DNA from: Anaeramoeba flamelloides
Lineage: Eukaryota; Metamonada; Anaeramoebidae
Assembly: GCA_027625915.1 (NCBI GenBank)
Contig: JANTQA010000033.1
Coordinates: 5,022,001 to 5,086,000, forward strand
Direction of reading: 5' to 3'
Length of the DNA: 64,000 nt
Shown here: piece by piece, positions 9,948 through 22,082 of the stretch
Layout of the letters: every line of letters begins with the position of its first letter
Position numbering within the stretch: the stretch's first letter is position 1
Position numbers and translations under genes: made by a program
The notes under the pieces: model-generated
What the model saw: only the letters and a program-made list of their open reading frames with translations
Database searches by the model: none
What the model was told of the DNA's origin: nothing

Positions 9948-12527
9948 ATGAATACTTTAAAAGTCTTAAAAGATAATCCAAACAATGACAACAAGAATAG
10001 TCAAATCATGAGCTTTATTGAAAAGAACATCAATAGGATAGTTCGGGGGCTTGGGCTGATTCTTGTGATAATTGCTTTAATTTTAATTCTGTCAGTTGCC
10101 TATGTATACTTTTGTGTTATACTCCCATCGCGTTGTGAACAACCGCTAATTGTTCGTGTAATTGAAACTGTTATAGCAATATGGCTACTCTTTTCCGTTT
10201 TAGAAACCTTCCGTAGAGCTGCCTTAAAAGAACCTGGGACACCACCTCCTGATCTTCTTTCTGAGGAAGAGTCCTTAAACATAAAAGCAAGCCACGAAAA
10301 CCAAATCGAAAACCAAAATCTCGAAGAGGAATATCAACCTTATGAATTGGACGGATATAGATGGTGTTCAATTTGTAACAAAGTTAAACCACCAAGAACA
10401 AGACACGACAGGATTTCAAATTCTTGTGTGCTGCGATTAGACCATTTTTGTGTTTGTACTTTCCCTTTCTTCTGAATTTCTTTTCATTCGAAATCAAAAA
10501 AAAAAAAAAAAACAAAACAAAAAAAAACAAAAAAAAAAGCTGCAAAATTTCATTGAAAACTCAAAAGTACATTTTACAGTACACACTATGTTGAAAAAAT
10601 TTTTTTAGAACTCGATTTTATTTTTAATTCATCACAACCAAAAAAATATTCAAAATTATTTTTTTTGGAACCAACAACAGAAATCGGGATCTTGAATTGA
10701 TTTTTGTTGAACAGAAATTGTTTAGAATTAAAAAATGACTTACCAAACAAAATCAGCACAACTGTTTTCTTATGCTATCATCCACAACCTCTACCATTTT
10801 TACAAATTACTGACTTGAGAATTCTTTACAAAAGAACTCACAAACAATTGATTTCATGATTGTCTGACATTTCTAACAAGTGAAAACTACTTTTATGATA
10901 AACTTGGGAATTATTGAAAACATCAAGAATGCCAGGTCAATAAAAACGATTCAAATTTATGATTATTTTTTTTTCAAAAATTTTGCTTTTTTGAAATCAT
11001 TTTCTTCTTTCCAAAATTCGAAATTTCCATTAAAATAGTTCGAAAATCAAAATCATTTTTTTCAGAAAGCCCTTTCCACTTTATTTTCAAGTACGATAGA
11101 GTTTAAGATAAGAGTATAAATATATTTGTATATCATCAGGAATGACCCTGTCATTTTAGGTCAACAAATTTAAAATCGATTTTAAATTTTAGACTTGATT
11201 TGTTATTCAAATTCAAACAATTTTACTGAACAAAAGCAAGTTTAATTCACAATCCGTAAATTTCCAATATTTTGAATTTCCTTCATCAGATAATCAATTA
11301 AATGGTTAACACCTAATAAAAATTTTAGTCTGATCAAACAATGTCATAAGTGCAAAGCGATCACAGCTATATCTACCCAACTGACACGTGTTAAAAATTT
11401 ATTACGCCTGATACAGATTGATAATAAAAAAAAAATGTGCTAAATGTCATACCCCATATATATCAAACTCTGATAAGTTGTTTTTTATCCGATTTAGAGC
11501 ATTTTTCTTTGTGATCTAGTGATAATGCTGTATATCATGTTTATTTCACTGTGATTGAGAATTATTTTAATAATCATATTGATAAATACTGATAAATTCA
11601 TAAAAAAAACTTCAAAACTTTTCCTTTCAAACAATCTTTTTTAAATTTTTTATTTTTTTTTTTTTTAATATTCATCATGATTTGAATAATATAAAATTAT
11701 TTGATTTTGTTGATTCGCAATAATCTATATTTAAAAATTAAACACTTGATCTAATAAACGAAATAATTTTTTTTTGAAAATTAAATGAAATTCTCTTTAT
11801 TAAAATTATATTGAAATATTTATAAAAAAATTTCTTCTGCAAACATATACAAATACATATCTTCTATATTTTATAATTTCTCTTAAAGCCGTGGCTAAAT
11901 AATACGATTGGATATCATAATCATAAGTTTTTCATTCTATTTTTGATCTATTTATCAATTGGGTGTTTATATGCAATTTATTTAACATTTCCTTCATTTC
12001 TTCAAGAGCTGGGCTTTAGTTCTTCTACCAAACCAGTTGAAGGGAAATTGGTCTTTGTTTGTATTTTATGCATTTCAACTTTGGTTGGTGTTTTATTTTT
12101 AACCGGTTGGCATTTTTTTTTATTATTAACAAATCAAACTACTATTGAATTTTATTTATTCCAAGCACTGAAAGCCGAAGCTATTGCAAATGGGAGAGTA
12201 ATTCGAGTTTTTTTTTTTTTTTTTTTTTTTTATTTATCATTTTTATTTTAATTTTTTTTCAAAATCTTACCTTCTTTCTTCTTCTGATTTTATGAATATT
12301 TCTGATTTTTTTCTTCTTAATATCTTTTATTCTAATAATAATAGACCTTTCAAAATCCTTTTGATCTTGGTTATCGTAAAAATTTTGAACAATTTTTTGA
12401 TTTGCAGAATAAAACTTGGATCTCCTTTTTATGGGATTTTAGCCCAAAAAAAGGAAATGGTTATCATTTTGCCACAAATAATAAAAATACTGTCGATCAT
12501 ACAAATCAAAATATCCATTGGATATAA
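9948..12527 (+). CDS. DHHC-type palmitoyltransferase with degenerate zinc finger (DHFC)
   Basis: Three exons (9948-10451, 11889-12197, 12345-12527) join in phase 0 to give 331 residues. The family moves palmitate from CoA to protein cysteines, usually at the ER or Golgi. There are two membrane spans near residues 34-60 and 66-90, an EPG motif (like DPG), the Cys-rich domain from about C140, then PWLNN, two more spans, the TTIE motif and a C-terminal NPFDLGYRKNF. The active-site tetrapeptide is DHFC at 165-168, so the nucleophilic Cys is kept but one His is Phe. Other usual ligand positions are also changed: D154 and S157 replace Cys, and T174 replaces the Cys after PWxNN. Some known family members tolerate such losses, so it may be a divergent enzyme or one losing function. 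Introns are 1437 and 147 bp. Confidence 0.88.
11166..11189. repeat. 24-bp perfect palindrome in DHHC intron 1
   Basis: The sequence is its own reverse complement over 24 bases, centred on TCGA (arms AAATTTAAAA). Low complexity makes chance possible. It lies in the 1437-bp first intron, where I found no clear dispersed element. Confidence 0.6.
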
Positions 12528-12715
12528 TTTATAGAGGAGTTTCTCTTTTAAATAATTTAAAATAATAATCACTTTATTACAAATTTTATTTAAAATGAAA
12601 AAGGCAATATATGTAAAAAAATTTATTAATCATTTCATTTTTTTTTATAATATTTTTTACTACCTTCTTAATTTATTATATATAAATAAATATATTAAAA
12701 TAAAATTTGATATTA

Positions 12716-13285
12716 AATAAACTAAAATTCAAAATTTTTAACACATCTAAAACAGTTCAAAGAATTACAAGAATACAATTTCCTGAAAATTGGAAATAAT
12801 TTTGATTTTTGTAAAAATATGAAAATCATTTTTTCATCTTTTTAGTTTTTTGTTTTCATTTCATTTTTTAGAATTATGTAACTTTTTTCGTTCGATCAAA
12901 ATTTTTTTTCAACAATTAATATTAGGTTAAAGTTGAGTTGTTCAAAATAGAATAACTCAAATAAAATTAGTTGATGATATCTAAGCCATTTGAGAGATCA
13001 ATATTGCTAATAGAATGTAAACAAATTTACCAAATTATTTTTTTTTGTTTTGCTCTCTCCAAAATTTTTCGACACAGTCTTCATTTAATTGTATTGATAA
13101 TAATTTATTTTTTGTTTTATTAGTATTGTAATTTATAAACTAGTATAAACATTTCAATTAGGGAATGGTTCTAATTTGATGTTTCTTCTAGAATTGATTA
13201 AATAAGATTTTTTTTTCAAAAATTAAATTTTGGTGTTTCTGTGATGCTAAAAATATTTAATTGGAGTTTACAAAGACAATTTTAA
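12716..13285 (+). repeat. Family H dispersed repeat, copy H1
   Basis: About 570 bp. It matches 55880-56410 closely and 34483-34990 less closely, all on the same strand. Shared landmarks are ACACAT.TAAAAC near the left end, TTTCCTGAAAATTGGA, TTAGGTTAAAGTTGAGTTG and a final TTTAATTGGGGTTTA-like block. There is no coding potential. The ends are not sharply defined and no terminal repeat was confirmed. Confidence 0.7.
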
Positions 13286-13764
13286 GTTTGATTGAATTTT
13301 CTTTAGTTGAATATGTATATTATCATTATTTCATATGAAATTATTTTTGTTTAAAATTTGAAAAAAAAATTAGTCTGTACAAATTTATCTTTAGAAACAT
13401 GTTTTTTATACACACTAAACATTGCTAGAGAAATTATATGATATTTACTTGTATTGAATCTTATATAGAAAAATTATTTTATTTAATTTTCTTCTTTACT
13501 ATAAATTAAATTCAAAGATTTATAATTTTAAACTGTAAATGTGAGATAATGTTAAAAATGATTTTTTTTTTAAATAGATACCTCGGAATAAGTGTGATCG
13601 AATTCAATAAAACACTATTTCTTTATAGATGAAGATAAAAAAAATTAACATCATTAAAATTTTTGATTAATTACAAAAATTTTTATAAAAAATTTTAAAA
13701 ACAATCCAATAATGAAATTTTTTTGGTTTTATTGAATTTTATTATTTTCAAAAAAATAAAAATA

Positions 13765-14305
13765 AACAATTTTCTAATCAATGAGACCCAGTTATAGTAA
13801 AGTGAATTGCATATGTTAAAGGGTCGAAATGGATATTTGAATAAAAATTTTATTTTTGAAAATTCCAAAATTAAAATCACTTTATCTCATTTGTCTGTTT
13901 TTCATTTTTTTCGATTTTATTTACCAAGTTATTCATTTATATTTTATTTTTATATTGCATGATCTATAGACACTTGATAGAAGCATGTTATTCTAAGGTT
14001 ATTGAAATAGTTAAATTGAAATTATTGTAGAGTAATCATATTGATTTCTAATTGAATTTTATTTGATCATCAATTGAAGATCAAAATGAATATTCTTATT
14101 TTTCTAATTGGTCACGAAGAATTTGAGTTTTTCAATTATTAAGACAAAAAAAATATTTATTTGATTTTACTACATACTACTGTCAACTGTTCTTTGATGT
14201 TTGTTATTCTATGTATTTCTTATTTATTCTTCAAAGGATAATTCTAAAAAATAATTGATATTAGGATAAAAATTTTTAGGCCACTTTGACAGAAATCAAA
14301 CTTTA
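13765..14305 (-). mobile_element. Family F element, inverted copy F6
   Basis: Reverse complement of the family F consensus, diverged. The right edge carries the family's left terminal repeat (CCACTTTGACAGAAATC) and the left edge a relic of its right terminal repeat (GAGACCCAGTT). The internal order of landmarks is that of F1 and F3, reversed. A short minus-strand frame at 13695-13880 overlaps it and is not a gene. Confidence 0.6.
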
Positions 14306-14419
14306 TAAGGAAATTAGATACTATTTTTGATTAACAATAAATATTATTATAAAATAAACCATTTTGAAAAAATTTTTATTCTCTTGAAATTATCAACTGT
14401 TTTAAAAAAATATTTATTT

Positions 14420-14950
14420 CTGGGTTTCCAATAGCAAATACTTATTAAATCTTATTGAGAATTCTCTTTTTAATTATACGAAACCTATAAAAGCCTAATA
14501 TTTTAAAAAAAATAAAAAAAAAAATTAAAAACGAATCAAAGTTAAATCACTTTTTTTGAAAAGAGCTTAATGCAATTTTTTATTATTGAGCATTCATTGA
14601 AAAAGGGTTATCAAGCTGACGTTTTGTTTGCAGATGATTTGTTTTAGTAATAAAAAGACATCAGATAGTCAAATTTTGTGAGTGATTATTTGTTATTTCA
14701 AAGATCTTTTTTTTTTCCAACTTGTTGTTATTGGAAAAAAAAAAACAATCAAAAAAAAAAGAATATTTTTTCAAAACAATCTTAAATTCATTTGAAAAAA
14801 AATTACATATTCCCAATTTTATTAATGTAGATTGGGTTTTTTTATGATCTTTTTTTTTTCATTTCATTTTACTTTCTGAATAAAAAGCTACAGGATTAGA
14901 AAAAGAAAAAGAAAAAGAAAAACTTAAGAAAAGATCGAAAAGTAAAAAAA
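14420..14950 (-). repeat. Family G element, inverted diverged copy G1
   Basis: Resembles the reverse complement of 58141-58680: an A-rich block near 14500-14530, then TTAAATCAC before TTTTTTGAAAAGAGC, then CATCAGATAGTCAAATTTTGTGAGTGATTATTTG and an A/G-rich low-complexity tail. It lies about 115 bp from the inverted F6 copy. F and G elements are also neighbours at 58-62 kb. Confidence 0.5.
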
Positions 14951-15981
14951 AAAGGTAAAAAAAAAGATACGAAATATTCACAATTATTACCTATAATATA
15001 ATTGAAAATAAAGAAAGTTCAATTTGGTTTTCTCATCTTCATTTAACAATTGAATTTCTGAAAATTAAACTTAAAGCTATTAACTTATATGGGAATTTTA
15101 TGAATAAAACTTCAAATTATTGAGTTTACATTTAAACTCTACTTTTGAAGTTACAGTTACTAAAATAAATTCCAAGAAAAAATTAAAGTCATGTTAGTTA
15201 TAACCAATCTACATTAAGCTTATATCTTATTTTTTTTGAAATTTTATTGAAACTTTTCTTTTTATAGCCAACATTAAAAATGATCAAATATTATATTTTC
15301 AAAAATTATTCAACAAAAACCCATTATGAATAGAGAATGAAAACACCAAATATTATACAATAAAGTCAAAAAATTTTCAAATCAAAAAAATATTATAACT
15401 TTTTTTTGAATTGAATTCTAACAGTAAGCCAAATTTCAAAATTAATGAAAAATTTTTTTATTATTATTTTTTTCAATTTTCATTTGTGTTTCAAAAAATA
15501 AAATGATTACACTATATTTTTATTTATTAATCTATATTAGTTATTATCTCTAAAATTTTTTGGTAAAATACAATATTATTCAAAAAAAAATCAATTAAAC
15601 AAATTTTTTTCTCAAGAAAAATCTGACAGTAATTTTGAAATTTAGATTATAAAAAAAAAAATAATATAACAAAAATAATTAAGCTTTTATTAAACAAACA
15701 ATTTTATTGTTCAAGATTTTTTTCATCTTATCATGGATTTGAAAATGATTAGGATAATAAATTTATTATTATAATTTATTTTACGAAATTTCTTTTTAGA
15801 AGAGCTTAAAATATTTACTTTATTAAATTTTATTTCTTAATATTAATAATAACATTATTATTTTAACTATCGAAAATTCATCATTAATTTCAAAAATTTT
15901 TACAAAAAATTATTTTTGAAATACTTTTCTTGGTAACTATTTCAAGAATATTATTCATTGTCATGTAGATTTTGATATTAA
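14951..15981. other. Intergenic AT-rich sequence
   Basis: About 1 kb with no gene or repeat that I can support. It lies 3' of the 7TM gene to its right. Confidence 0.35.
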
Positions 15982-18900
15982 TTAATTAATTAATTGGTTA
16001 ATTATATCTGAAGAACTTGACGAAGTAGAAATAAGTAACTCATTGAGATTAACTTCCTGAATATTTTTTTTTTGATTATTTTCAGAATTCTTTATATTTT
16101 TATTTGGTTTGATAAAAACAAAAAGTACTATTAATACGTTTGGTAATAATTCCCCACAAAGGCAAAAAAAGGAATATAAGGCAGCCCACTCAACACTTTG
16201 ATTTAGATCTTTTTGTCGTGCATTTTCTAAATAAAATAAGCTAATTAACCAGGGAATTCGAAAAAGATAAAGAATTGTTGATATAATTAAAATAATAAAA
16301 ATTGTTTTGTATCTTGTGATAATAGTCTGTTTAAACAGTTTGTATATTTTAAAACTAACATAATTGCTAACAAGCACAAAAATAAATATGATACATTCAA
16401 AAAAGATGGCTTCCCCCCTCTTTAATAGATAATACTTATCACTGTTATGATGAATCGCTAGAATAATTAAGGTAACAATCGATGCAATTATTGAGAGTAT
16501 TATCAAGATTATTAACCCAATGTTAAGTTTCCTTTTAATCTTTTTGAAATCATCTATAATTTGTAAAGCAAACTCTAACCTATTTGATGATGATGATAAT
16601 AGACATAATAATAATTACGATAATGAAAATGAAAATATATTTAATTTATGAAGTATAGACATATTAAAGGGTTTTTGGCAATAAATATTTTTTTTCCTCA
16701 AAATTATCATTTTTTTAAAAGAGTTTATTATTATTATCATTTTAAAAAATTAGTTTCTGAGCAGTAATTTTTAAAAGCAGTAAATAATTTAGATATTGGA
16801 ATCTTGAAAACTTTTTGGAATCTAATTTTTAAAAAACCCTTTTTGGATTCACTTTTTTTCAAATAATTATTCGAGTAATTCTAACAAGGAATAACCAAAC
16901 AATTTTCAATATTTATTGATAAAACTATTTACAAACTTCGATCGACTTCTTTTCAGGAATTTATTTAAAACTGTTTTGTTCACACTTTTTTAAAATAATT
17001 TCTTAAAAGAACTTTGCTGTTATAGAAATAAAATTGTCATATCGGATTTTTAATTTTCTACTGGTAGTGAAACTGAAAATTTTTCAAATATTTTTCGACT
17101 TATTTTTTACTTTTCAATCAAAGAATCTGAAATTGAAATTACTCAAACTGTATTAATACCTATTTTTAATTCAAAAGTATTTAACTTCGCCATAGATTTC
17201 TCTATAATCAAAGTATTTTTGTAATTGGGTGTAAATGGTGTTTGTGCAAATGGCTCAATTAGTTTCTGTGACTCTAAAAAATCTATTATAAATCTTATTG
17301 TAAATTAAATTTCATAATAAATGACCCATGTTACATTTTAATTTTGAATTGCTTTTGTATTGTTTTGAAGTTTTTTCCCTCACAATGAAAAGTTTGAAAA
17401 TAAATCATTTTTATTCTCTTTTTTATTTTTTCCACAGTGTTTTGTTAAAATGGAAAATGAAAATGAAAAATTGGAAAGAAGTAACAGATGAATTAATGAA
17501 AAAATTTGGTTTCAAATATGAAAAAGAGATAGATTTAATTATTCAAATGGAAGGAGAATCGATAAATGGGTTTTACAAATTTTTTAAATTTTCTATTTTT
17601 TATGTAATGCTTCTTTCAAAATAAATGGCCAAATTTTTTTTAACTGTTTTTTTTATTTTTTTTTAATTTATTTTTAGAGGAAAAATAAATATCTCTTGAG
17701 TATATAACTGAATATTAAAATCGAAATTTTTATATTATAATAGATAACTTCAATTATTAAAAATATTTTTCTTTAAAATTTGGTTTTTAATGGGCCAATG
17801 ATTTTGTAATGGAGTTTACAATTAATTCTTACATTTTTGACTAATGATCACAATTAAAAAAAATTCATTTTCGAAATATTTTTTTGAATTCCTTTCCCAA
17901 ATCTAAAAATAGAAAGCCAAAATAATAGTATGGCGGTAGTTTAATAATTGATATTTAGTACTTCCAAAAGTAACTATTTTTTTAATTTTTTGATTTCAAA
18001 GATTAACTCAATAATCCTGAACATAAAAACCTAAAGGCTGATTAGTTTTGTTTCCTTTTGATAAATTTAATTGTAGCATTAATATATTTCCAATATTTCT
18101 GAAATAATTTCTAAAAAAAATCTATTCGATAATTTTAAGTTTTTTAAAAAAAAAACAAATTTTTTACAATTAATCTACATTTCGACACAAATTTAAGAAA
18201 GATATTTTGCAACTTTGTAGTCATAATATTGATAATTCAACCTTTAAATTTATGTCTAAATGCAGATTTTATTCTGAAATTGTTTGGGTTTTTTACTAAT
18301 ACATATGATCATTTTTAATTGATGAGATCAACAAATATTACTTCTTGACTAATCGATTTTTTAGAGACATTTTAACAATGTAGCACTAATCTGGTTAGGT
18401 CAAATATCAACACACTTTGATCTTAGGCTTCTCTTTGGTAGACGCTAATCCCTTAATGAAAATTTTACATGGATGGAAAAAGCCTAGCAACAAAAAACCC
18501 AAAAAAATATCAATTTTGATAATGTTCACAATTAAAATCTCCAATTTTGGTAAAATTGAATGATTAAATTTTGGTTTTATGTCATTTTTTGAATTCTATT
18601 TTACTTCTAATAATCAATCTTTTTATTTGTTTTTTGAGTTTTTGTTTTTTAATGAAGGAAAAAACAAGATATTAGAAAATATTTGAAAATGAGAACATTT
18701 ACTACTTCTTTAAAATTCAAACCGATTTGACAATTTTTTTCTCTTTGTTAATTTTTTTCCTGAATGGTAAGTTGAAAAACCTATTTATGGTTTTGTTGAA
18801 TTCAAGAAGCAATACTTGATTTACCTAGATCAGTTTTAATGTTGTAAGGGATTAAAGTTTTTAGAAAGGGGTAATTTCAGCAAGTGAAGTTCCGATATTT

Positions 18901-19668
18901 ACCATTGTTTGGATTAAAATTATTCTTTGTGATGTTCCAGTAGGAAATAATTCCCGATTTTTTCATCTCGAATTGTGTTTTTGGATAAAAGAGAAAGGTT
19001 CAATTGGAAGTAAAACGAACTAAGAGAAAATTAGAACAGAAATAGAATTTCTTTCCAACCAGCTTTTCAAAAAAGCTGTTATTTCTCATTCAGAAATTGC
19101 TTTGCTGTGCGTACTGATCGTTTTTCTTTTTTGGTAAAAATTTCCAATTTTTAAGCATAATCAGAAACAAGAAGTGTTCTTCTTTTTTAAACATTTTGTG
19201 TGAGTTTATTTTCTTTTTTAAGATCCAACAAAAAACATAAAGAAAAAAAAAACAATTAGAACACAAACAATTGGAAAGTAATCATAACAAAAGTTAAGCT
19301 AAAGAAAACATAAGAGATGATCTGGAGAAACAGCTGTGCTACTGTTGGATGCCATTCATTATTTTTGTAAATTATAAGATAGACGCTTCGAAAAATACAT
19401 GCCATGATAAGTATTTCAAAATACAACTATAATGTTGGTGTAAAAAACAAGAAAAAAAAAAAAAAGTTACTTTTTAGTTGACTCAAGAGAAAAGCAGAAA
19501 AAGAAATTTCCTGATCGAGATTGAAAAAATTACACATCTAAAAGTAAGTAGTTTTGTTCTTTTAATTTCAATAACAAGCCTATATATGATAAAGATTAGC
19601 AACAAATAGATAAATGAGATTAAAAACCCATAAATAATATCTATTTCTTTCTTTGGGAAATATGGCAT
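15982..19668 (-). CDS. Seven-pass membrane protein, TOM1/THH1-GPR137-like
   Basis: Three exons, 19668-19534, 19426-19269 and 16579-15982, join in frame (phases 0 and 2) to give 296 residues with no leftover stops. Exon 1 starts MPYFPKKEIDIIYGF and holds the first span. Exon 2 holds two spans around a loop WHPTVAQLF, with a preceding MACIFRSVYLI like the conserved Arg-containing helix of the GPR137/TOM1 group. Exon 3 holds about four spans, including ELLPNVLIVLFVF, and a Ser-rich hydrophilic tail (STSSSSSD). The family assignment rests on topology and short motifs, so it is tentative; that this is a multi-pass membrane protein is firm. The second intron (19268-16580) is 2689 bp, contains repeat C1 and uses a GTTTGT donor, the same as the DHHC gene. 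Confidence 0.7.
16806..16992 (-). repeat. Family C repeat, copy C1, in intron of the 7TM gene
   Basis: About 187 bp. It is nearly identical to the reverse complement of 42221-42405, with only a handful of differences by eye. Landmarks are GTGTGAACAAAACAG, CCTGAAAAGAAGTC and GGTTATTCCTTGTTAG. No terminal inverted repeat was confirmed. Both copies sit in long introns of minus-strand genes, in opposite orientations relative to transcription. Confidence 0.8.
17428..17571 (+). other. Coding-like segment antisense in the 7TM intron
   Basis: After a pyrimidine-rich acceptor-like CCACAG, one frame reads NWKEVTDELMKKFGFKY then EKEIDLIIQMEGESING, with a balanced residue composition unlike the surrounding random translations. 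A weak donor-like GGGTTTTA follows. I do not recognise the domain. It could be a lone exon of a nested gene, a gene relic or chance. It is not counted as a gene. Confidence 0.25.
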
Positions 19669-20234
19669 GAGTAAAGAAGATAAAAAAATATTTATTATTT
19701 GAAAAATGTAAAGTTCGGGTTGGGTTTGGTGTAAGTTGAATTTTAACTTTATTTGAATTTTATTGAACTTTAATGTATCTACAGTCCAGAATACTTGTTA
19801 AAATTGCAATTTGCAATTTTGTAATTGGGTAAAACTATTTTCTTCTTATTACAATACTGTTATTTTCCAATTAAAAAACGAAAATTTTTACTTAAGGTTT
19901 CAAATATTATGAATTAAATATAAGCTGAAAAAACCTAAGTATCTTTTGAAAATCAATTAGAAATGATATTTTTAGACCTTTAGTTAATCTTTCTTATTGG
20001 ACTTTGAGATAAAATTTTAAGTATGAGAATTGGATTTTTACAGTAGAAATATTTCTGACTAGGGGTTACAAAACCATAATTTCTTTATGAAAAGTCCTCT
20101 CCAGTTTATTCTCAGGTTTTCCTGGGTTTACAATAAGAGTATAAATATACTTTCGGATAGAGCGGAAATTAAGTTTGTACAGGGTAAAATATCTATTTTG
20201 AATTTATGCTGTTTTTTCGAGGATTTCACGAACA
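19669..20234. other. Intergenic, upstream of the 7TM gene
   Basis: AT-rich. It should contain the promoter of the minus-strand 7TM gene, but no element can be named. A motif near 20100-20160 (AATAAGAGTATAAATATA) also occurs at about 11110 in the DHHC intron, perhaps part of an old repeat. Confidence 0.3.
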
Positions 20235-20410
20235 TATTCTCGATTATTTTTTTTTTTGACCGAATTTCTAAATAAGGATTCCTTATCTAGAAATATGTTT
20301 AATATTGAAAATAAACAGTGGTTTTCAAATCTAAGTAACTAGCAAAAAATTTTCTTGATCTTTATTAAGTTAAGGTAAAAAAATTTAATTGAGATTGAGA
20401 ATATTTTTTG
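20235..20410 (-). repeat. Family K short element, inverted copy K2
   Basis: Reverse complement match to 26866-27056. The shared core is TTTATTTTCAATATTAAAC then GATAAGG.ATTCCTTAT, itself a small palindrome. The ends are degraded. Confidence 0.5.
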
Positions 20411-20593
20411 CCAATGACTTAGATTTGAAACCAAAGTAAAAAACATCTTAGTATAGTAATGAATTCTCGATAAATGACATTCATTAAATTTAGTTATTGT
20501 TTTTATAGAAATAAAAAATTTTTCTTTTTTTCAACTTTTATGAAAGTTGATTTTTTTCAACTTTTTGCAAAAATACAAAAAATAAAAAAAAAT

Positions 20594-20701
20594 ATGATCA
20601 AGAAAGCAAAACCTTGTTGTGTTTGTGAAAGAAGTACAAAAAATAGTTTGAAAAATAAACCTGAAAAGCTTTTTTTGGATTTGCTTGAAAAAACAGTTTG
20701 A
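20594..20701 (+). other. Short open frame with CCVCER motif, unassigned
   Basis: Starting at an internal ATG, the frame reads MIKKAKPCCVCERSTKN and runs to a stop 35 codons on (ending LFLDLLEKTV). The composition looks more protein-like than its surroundings, but there is no family match, no obvious partner exon and the frame is short. Weak evidence for a small gene or a terminal exon. Confidence 0.2.
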
Positions 20702-21639
20702 TTCGAAAAAAATATGCAATGTATGCTTTACTCAATTAATAGATTTTTATTCTCTTTTCTTGTCCCATTCTTTTTTTTCATGAAACCACTTTTTAAGTTC
20801 ACATTCTTTTGTTTTTGTCAAATTTGAAGTTTTAAAAAGTTGTCCCAAATTACCATTCTAAAAGTTTTTGTTAGAGTCAAAAAAAATCAAAGAAAAGAAT
20901 AAGAACTATTTTTTGGAAAAATAATTATTGAAAAAACAAATTGAGTTCTTTATAGATTCAAGTTAGATGAACAGAAGCGAAAGAGATAATATTCAATAGT
21001 TTTAAATTATTTTTTCGTTTTTCAAAATGAGAATTCATTGATCAAAATAATGTGTTAACAAAGACTATAATCCGTGTTTGAAAATATTAGCGGTTCTTTT
21101 TTTTCTTCTTGTACCAAGGCAACATCCAATCTACTACCAAATAGTATACCTAAGTTCAAATCAATTTTGAAAGTAAAGGTCTCGTTATTTGTCTGAATCA
21201 TTTAAATTATGGTTAGGTTAGTTGAAAATTTTTGATTTTTTTCTCAATTTTTTTGTTTTTTTGATTAAAACAATTTTCTTAAAAATTTACTCTCATTTTT
21301 AAGATTAATTTTGCAATTTGATCCTTCATTTTTAGAATTTCTTTTTAAATAATTGAACTTTAAGAAACCATTACCATTTTTCTTTAGGGTTTATTATTAT
21401 TTTCTTTCATCTGTTGATATATATGCTTAATTTCAAAAATAGGGGCAAATTTTTGATTGAAAAAAAATTGTAGTTTCTCATTTAGTGAATACCAAAACTC
21501 AACCCAGAAAAATCAGAACTTAAAACTAAAAAATAACTGTCTAAAACACCCTTTTCTGTTTTAATTATTATTTCTAATAAAAGAATAGAGAAAAGAAACC
21601 CATAAAGAAAAAAATAAATCTGGCCCTATTTTTAAAATG

Positions 21640-22082
21640 ATTTTTAATCTTAAAATTATCCATTTAAGATTCACCATTGCTTCCAAGAACCTTTTGAAAC
21701 AACTTTCCATCAGAGTTATCAGATTTTTACTATTTACCCATTTGGTATCAACCCAAACTTTCCTTGATACCTTTTTCAAGATAAAAAGAATCTCAACAAA
21801 AGAAAGAAAAAGAAAAAGAAAAAGAAAAGAAAGTGAAAACAAAACCAATTTTTTGAATGTACAACAAAGAACTCAAAGATAAAATGAATACGATCACATT
21901 CATCACATTGTCTCCAACGGAAAGAGAAAAGAAGATCTTATTTGATCTTGCTATTTCTTCACTTTTCAAGGAACCATTGTAACTCATTAAAGCAAATTTG
22001 GTTGATACTTGTTTTCGAAGCAAACACTTCTGGGGTGTTTTACTTTCTTTGAATTTTACAATCCCTTTCTCCAATGCTAATT
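21640..22082. pseudogene. Coding-like stretch with long open frames on both strands, unassigned
   Basis: GC content is visibly higher than in the flanks. On the minus strand an ATG at 22074 opens about 80 codons (MEKGIVKFKESKTPQKC...). On the plus strand a frame from 21858 reads MYNKELKDKMNTITFITLS and on to 22082 with a single stop inside it. One is the shadow of the other and I cannot say which is real. Neither matches a family I know. It may be a decaying gene or one exon of a gene I cannot finish. Confidence 0.3.
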
